NCBI RefSeq assembly: GCF_042695135.1 | Contig: NZ_CP170547.1 | Coordinates: 1,364,001-1,428,000 of the forward strand | Length of the DNA stretch: 64,000 nucleotides | From: Epilithonimonas sp042695135 | GTDB lineage: Bacteria > Bacteroidota > Bacteroidia > Flavobacteriales > Weeksellaceae | Reading direction: 5' to 3' | Shown: positions 60,711 through 64,000 of the stretch, piece after piece | Numbering within the stretch: position 1 is the stretch's first letter | Layout: every line of letters starts with the position of its first letter | Made by a program: the position numbers and the translations under genes | The notes under the pieces: model-generated | The model's input: only the letters and a program-made list of their open reading frames with translations | Databases searched by the model: none | What the model was told of the DNA's origin: nothing

Positions 60711-60786
60711 CATGCGCATGATTCAATTAGACCATGCGCATGAATTGATCAACTCATGCGCATGACTTTTATAAAACATGCGCATG
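60711..60786. repeat. Array of four CATGCGCATG palindromes spaced exactly 22 bp
   Basis: Identical 10-bp palindromes start at 60711, 60733, 60755 and 60777, each 22 bases apart. The 12-base spacers are A/T-rich and unrelated. The last repeat is followed by TTTTTT, so repeats three and four could form a terminator hairpin. The array lies between the convergent paralog 2 and NlpC/P60 genes. The period of about two helical turns would put every site on the same face of the DNA. Confidence 0.9.
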
Positions 60787-60820
60787 TTTTTTAAGCACTC
60801 ATATTTTTATTAAGTTAAGA

Positions 60821-61537
60821 CTAAAAATAAGATCTTATAAACCTCAGTTTATGTGTATGTTTATTCTGATCTTTATTGAAAATCCCTGATGAATCCAGGC
60901 TGTCGATTCTCACCTTTCCGTGTGCGTGGATGATTTTCTGATCGGCCAGAATGAAGCCAACGTGAATAATCCGTCCTTCCGAATTTTCAAAAAATGCCAG
61001 ATCGCCCGGTTTTGCTTCTTCTATGAATGTCAAAGCTTCTCCAAGTTCGGCTTGCTGATAAGTATCTCTCGGGATTTTGATGCCGTGTATTTTATAAATG
61101 ATCTGCGTAAAACCGCTGCAATCGATCCCAAAAAAGCTTTTCCCACCCCAGAGATATGGAACATTCAAAAATTCTTTTGCACAGTTCACGATGCTTTCGC
61201 TGAGATCTTTGCCACGCGTTGGCGAGCTGGTTTCAAAAGTCACTTCTGATCCCATTGACAACAATGTTTTTCCGCTTTCCGTCATTGTCGATTGGAAAGG
61301 TTCTTTGATCAGATTGATTTTCCTTGAAGCTAAATATTCATCCGAAACAGGCGTGATTTGTTTCGTATCCATCCAAGCTTCATAATTATCATAATGCGTC
61401 CGGATTCTTGTCCAGTTATTGGAAACGTCTATGATGTCGGCAGATTCGCCGTACAAAAGCTGTGTTACGATTTCACTTTTGTCGGAGCAGTCTGCTCTCA
61501 GCGGAGCGATGGAAACATTACAAATTCCTTTGTTCAT
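60821..61537 (-). CDS. NlpC/P60 (C40) peptidase with SH3-like domains
   Basis: A 238-residue peptidoglycan peptidase-type protein. Residues about 1-70 form an SH3-like domain (VTQLLYGESADIIDVSNNWT). The NlpC/P60 domain has the catalytic Cys in FFGIDCSGFTQII, the His in IIHVGFIL and the third polar residue in IIHAHGKVRID. It would cleave gamma-D-Glu-mDAP bonds. There is no signal peptide, so it may act on recycled muropeptides in the cytoplasm, as related enzymes of this layout do. Confidence 0.9.
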   Translation of the reverse strand: MNKGICNVSIAPLRADCSDKSEIVTQLLYGESADIIDVSNNWTRIRTHYDNYEAWMDTKQITPVSDEYLASRKINLIKEPFQSTMTESGKTLLSMGSEVTFETSSPTRGKDLSESIVNCAKEFLNVPYLWGGKSFFGIDCSGFTQIIYKIHGIKIPRDTYQQAELGEALTFIEEAKPGDLAFFENSEGRIIHVGFILADQKIIHAHGKVRIDSLDSSGIFNKDQNKHTHKLRFIRSYF

Positions 61538-61570
61538 TTTCTATGGATTACAAATTTAAAAGTACGAATT

Positions 61571-62218
61571 TTATTTCTTTCTGATGAGATGCAATCCGTC
61601 TCGCAAAGGTAAGATTAGATTTTCGAAATCGGGATCTTCGGATACTATTTTGTTAACCAGTTTGATCTGTTCTGTTGATTTATCTTTTGCACTTTCCTGA
61701 ATCACTTTTCCATGCCATAAAACATTATCGACAAGAATAATACTGCCGCTGACAAGATTAGGTTTGATAAGTTCAAAATAAGTCAGATAGCTTTCTTTAT
61801 CGGCATCAATGAAAACAAGATCCCATATTTTGTCCAGCTTTTTGATCTCTTCTTTTGCATCTCCGATGATGAATTCAATTTTGTCCTTATATTCGCTTTC
61901 TTCAAAATATTTTTGAGGAAGATAGGCGAGATCTTCATTTTTGTCAATGGTGTATAATTTTCCGTCTTGTGGCAATCCTTCTGCAATGCTGAGCGCAGAA
62001 TAACCTGTGAAAGTTCCGATCTCAAGGATGTTTTTAGGCTTTATCATATTGGAGATGATACTTAGCAGACGACCTTGCAGATAACCGGAGATCATACTGG
62101 CGTGTGTGGTTTTCTGATAAGTTTCTTTTCTAAGTTTTTTTAGGATTGCCGGTTCTTCGGAAGCGTTGTCTTCCAGATAGCGGTCCATTTCTTTGTCTAA
62201 TTCTTCGAAGTAACTCAT
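61571..62218 (-). CDS. Class I SAM-dependent O-methyltransferase (catechol-OMT-like)
   Basis: A 215-residue methyltransferase of the CCoAOMT/COMT group. SAM motif I is ILEIGTFTGYSALSIAEGL, followed by YTIDKNEDL and the metal-binding VFIDADKESY; the second metal ligand is in ILVDNVLWHGKV. It needs a divalent cation and methylates a catechol-like oxygen; the substrate is unknown. It lies 33 bases upstream of the NlpC/P60 gene on the same strand. Confidence 0.9.
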   Translation of the reverse strand: MSYFEELDKEMDRYLEDNASEEPAILKKLRKETYQKTTHASMISGYLQGRLLSIISNMIKPKNILEIGTFTGYSALSIAEGLPQDGKLYTIDKNEDLAYLPQKYFEESEYKDKIEFIIGDAKEEIKKLDKIWDLVFIDADKESYLTYFELIKPNLVSGSIILVDNVLWHGKVIQESAKDKSTEQIKLVNKIVSEDPDFENLILPLRDGLHLIRKK

Positions 62219-62280
62219 TGGGAGTTCAGAGTTTTTGGTTTAAAGGTCAAAGTTAACTATTTACGACGAAAGTTGTATGA

Positions 62281-62380
62281 ATGTTGAATCTGCAGCCCGG
62301 CTTGAACGGAGCTCATTTTTTGTTGCTGGAAAAGCTTCGGCAAAAAATAGCGGGAGTGGAAGACGGATAAAGCTGCCCAA
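62281..62380 (+). repeat. Dispersed palindromic repeat, family A, copy 4
   Basis: GCAGCCCGGCTTGAACGGAG, then CTCATTTTTTG, a short loop, CAAAAAATAGCGGGAGTGGA and GCGGATAAAGCTGCCC-like sequence (here GACGGATAAAGCTGCCC). It is nearly identical to copy 1 in opposite orientation. It lies between the methyltransferase start and the OmpA gene terminator. Confidence 0.75.
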
Positions 62381-62383
62381 ATA

Positions 62384-62416
62384 AAAAACCTCATCATTTC
62401 TGACAAGGTTTATTTT
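62384..62416 (-). terminator. Rho-independent terminator of the OmpA-family gene
   Basis: AACCTTGTCA and TGATGAGGTT pair on the minus strand around GAAA, followed by TTTTTT. It directly abuts the family A repeat. Confidence 0.75.
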
Positions 62417-62457
62417 ATGAACTTTGAATGAATCAATTATCATTCATCATTTATCAT

Positions 62458-63294
62458 TTATTTCTTAACCGGCGCAATGTCCATCAATTTCATGAACTCA
62501 TCCAGCTTTGGCATAATGATGATCTCCGTTCTACGGTTTTCGCCACGTCCGGAAACTGATGCGTTGGTTGTTTTAGGATTGTATTCCGATCTACCGCCAG
62601 CTGTGATTCTGTTAGGATTCACGCCAAATTGGTTTTGTAGAACTTTTGCCACCGCAGTTGCTCTAAGTGCAGAAAGATCCCAGTTGTCTTTTGGCGCAGT
62701 AGCACTTGTAAGAGGTGTATTATCAGTATTACCCTCGATTAAAACACTGTAAGTATCATAATCGTTGATCACTTTGGCAACTTTAGCCAAGACGTCTGCG
62801 GCAGCCGGCTGGATATCATATTTACCAACCTGATAAAGCATTTTGTCTGATAATGAGATCAATACAACACCTTTCAGAACTTTCACATCTACATCCTGGT
62901 CTGCGATGTTGTCAAGAGAACGTTTCAGCTTGTTGGATAAAGCGAGGTTCAAACTGTCGTTTTTGCTTTTTCCGGAGATCAATTGCTTGATGTAAGAATT
63001 GGAAGCGTTGATCTCACCAACCAGTTTATCAATATTTGCAGAACCTTTTCCTGCGTTGGAGAGACAAGCGTCAAGACTGGATTTCAGGGCGTTGTTTTGA
63101 CCCATAAGCAGATCATTTTGTCCTTTAAGAGAAGAGTTTTCACCTTTCAGATCCTGAATTTGTCTTAATTTTTCGCCTGCGTCTGTAATACACTGTTGAT
63201 AGTTCAGATTAAGGGCGTCGAATTGTTTTTTGCTGACACAAGAGGTAAGGGAAAGTCCCATTACGGCGATTGTCAGAATTTTAAATAATTTCAT
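62458..63294 (-). CDS. OmpA-family lipoprotein with coiled-coil region
   Basis: A 278-residue outer-membrane lipoprotein (lipobox GLSLTSC, Cys about residue 19). Residues about 25-90 are a heptad-rich coiled coil (KLRQIQDLKGENSSLKGQND). The OmpA C-terminal domain (about 150-260) has VLIEGNTDNTPL and NWDLSALRATAVAKVL, with the aspartate and arginine that bind diaminopimelate, and GRGENRRTEIIIMP. It links the outer membrane to peptidoglycan. A promoter is at 63359. Confidence 0.92.
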   Translation of the reverse strand: MKLFKILTIAVMGLSLTSCVSKKQFDALNLNYQQCITDAGEKLRQIQDLKGENSSLKGQNDLLMGQNNALKSSLDACLSNAGKGSANIDKLVGEINASNSYIKQLISGKSKNDSLNLALSNKLKRSLDNIADQDVDVKVLKGVVLISLSDKMLYQVGKYDIQPAAADVLAKVAKVINDYDTYSVLIEGNTDNTPLTSATAPKDNWDLSALRATAVAKVLQNQFGVNPNRITAGGRSEYNPKTTNASVSGRGENRRTEIIIMPKLDEFMKLMDIAPVKK

Positions 63295-63358
63295 AAGTAT
63301 ATATTTATTGTTTTTTTATTGGTCTTATGCAATCGCTAAAATGTTATTGTTAAATATA

Positions 63359-63366
63359 CAAAATTA
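63359..63366 (-). promoter_or_regulatory. Candidate -7 promoter element of the OmpA-family gene
   Basis: The minus-strand TAATTTTG matches TAnnTTTG, 64 bases upstream of the ATG. Confidence 0.45.
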
Positions 63367-63484
63367 CAAGATCGCGATTTCATGTGTAAATAATTTATTT
63401 GTTTTAAGTTTTTATGATTTCGCAAATATCTGTTATCCTGTAATTGCTTGTCTTAGTCGTTTCAAAAGTAAGAATTAATAAACG

Positions 63485-63492
63485 TATATTTG
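63485..63492 (+). promoter_or_regulatory. Candidate -7 promoter element of tilS
   Basis: TATATTTG matches TAnnTTTG, 31 bases before the GTG start. Confidence 0.5.
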
Positions 63493-63523
63493 TGTTTATA
63501 ACTTAATATTTCGTTATAAAATT

Positions 63524-64000
63524 GTGTTAAGTCTCTTAAAATTTCAAAACGTTCTTGAGCAATTACAACCTCAGTTGCAGCAAAAAACATACCTTTTAGC
63601 AGTAAGTGGAGGTGTTGATTCTATGGTTTTGGCCGATTTGTTTCAGGTTTTGGATTTTAAATTTGAGATTGCACATATCAACTATCATCTTCGTAATGAG
63701 GATTCTAACCTGGATCAGAAGCTGGTTTCAGATTTTTGTCATAAACACAAAATTCCTTTTCATTTGTATGAGGTCTCAGAGAAAGATAACAAACCGGAAA
63801 ATTCTATTCAGAATTGGGCGAGAGAATTGCGTTACCGGTTTTTTCGGAAAATCCAAAAAGAGCAAAATCTCGAATATATTGTAACGGCGCATCATCTCAA
63901 CGATCAGCTGGAGACGTTTATTATTAATCTTTCCAAAGCTTCAGGCATAAAAGGTTTGAGTGGAATTCCAGCGAATGAAAATAATATCATTCGCCCGCTT
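63524..64000 (+). CDS. tilS: tRNA(Ile)-lysidine synthase TilS, N-terminal part (cut by window edge)
   Basis: TilS changes C34 of tRNA-Ile(CAU) to lysidine, using ATP and lysine. The PP-loop AVSGGVDSMVLADLF and the following INYHLRNEDSNLDQ and TAHHLNDQLETFIINL are diagnostic. No ATG lies ahead of the PP-loop in this frame; GTG at 63524 gives MLSLLKFQNVLEQL, which matches the usual leader length. The 159 codons seen run to the right edge; the C-terminal domain lies outside. Confidence 0.9.
   Translation, partial: MLSLLKFQNVLEQLQPQLQQKTYLLAVSGGVDSMVLADLFQVLDFKFEIAHINYHLRNEDSNLDQKLVSDFCHKHKIPFHLYEVSEKDNKPENSIQNWARELRYRFFRKIQKEQNLEYIVTAHHLNDQLETFIINLSKASGIKGLSGIPANENNIIRPL

Noticed and set aside
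60711..60786. CRISPR-like array
   Set aside because: The repeats are only 10 bases and fully palindromic, the spacers only 12 bases, and no cas genes are nearby.

Overview
The window looks like chromosomal DNA of a flavobacterium of the family Weeksellaceae, closest in style to Chryseobacterium or Epilithonimonas. The evidence is low GC, Bacteroidota-type promoters (TAnnTTTG), proteins with type IX secretion (T9SS) C-terminal domains, a TonB-dependent receptor, DUF3822 next to rsmD, and a complex I operon whose NuoG lacks most of the molybdopterin domain. This assignment is an inference from gene content. I found no rRNA, tRNA, CRISPR array or transposase gene.

Layout. 1-6.6 kb: rsmD (cut by the window edge), a DUF3822 gene, a frameshifted thioredoxin-family gene, an outer-membrane barrel, an LpxH-type phosphoesterase, a LuxE-like adenylate-forming protein, a DUF5715 peptidase-like protein and a nuclease-fold protein. 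6.6-11.3 kb: aquaporin, a luciferase-like oxidoreductase and two secreted hydrolases. 11.5-25.8 kb: a complete 14-gene nuoA-N operon on the minus strand. It carries an extra outer-membrane-type gene between nuoF and nuoG, and several spacers contain self-complementary repeats. 25.8-34.3 kb: housekeeping genes (GNAT, zinc peptidase, YigZ, a FabH-like synthase, a phosphoesterase, threonine dehydrogenase, a sulfurtransferase). 34.3-42.5 kb: cell-surface genes, namely a 1080-residue barrel protein, two T9SS cargo proteins and an inactive-looking M1-peptidase/barrel fusion. 42.6-43.2 kb: a GIY-YIG nuclease gene bracketed by exact inverted repeats. 43.2-48.5 kb: a UMP-synthase-like fusion, DNA glycosylase I, a MazG-like protein, a serine hydrolase, a PhyH dioxygenase and a toxin-antitoxin pair. 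48.6-51.0 kb: two PLP enzymes that together could make sulfonolipid precursors. 51.2-64 kb: a DUF2723 glycosyltransferase, kdsA, a TonB-dependent receptor with duplicated small membrane proteins downstream, an array of four identical palindromes, an NlpC/P60 peptidase, a methyltransferase, an OmpA lipoprotein and the start of tilS.

How the genes work together. Several serve the envelope: lpxH and kdsA for lipopolysaccharide, the PLP pair possibly for sulfonolipids, and OmpA, the barrels, T9SS cargo and DUF2723 for the surface. The nuo operon supplies respiratory NADH dehydrogenase. The signals most worth following are the GIY-YIG gene with its palindromes, the 22-bp-periodic CATGCGCATG array, a dispersed palindromic repeat family with four copies, and the hairpin-forming spacers inside nuo.
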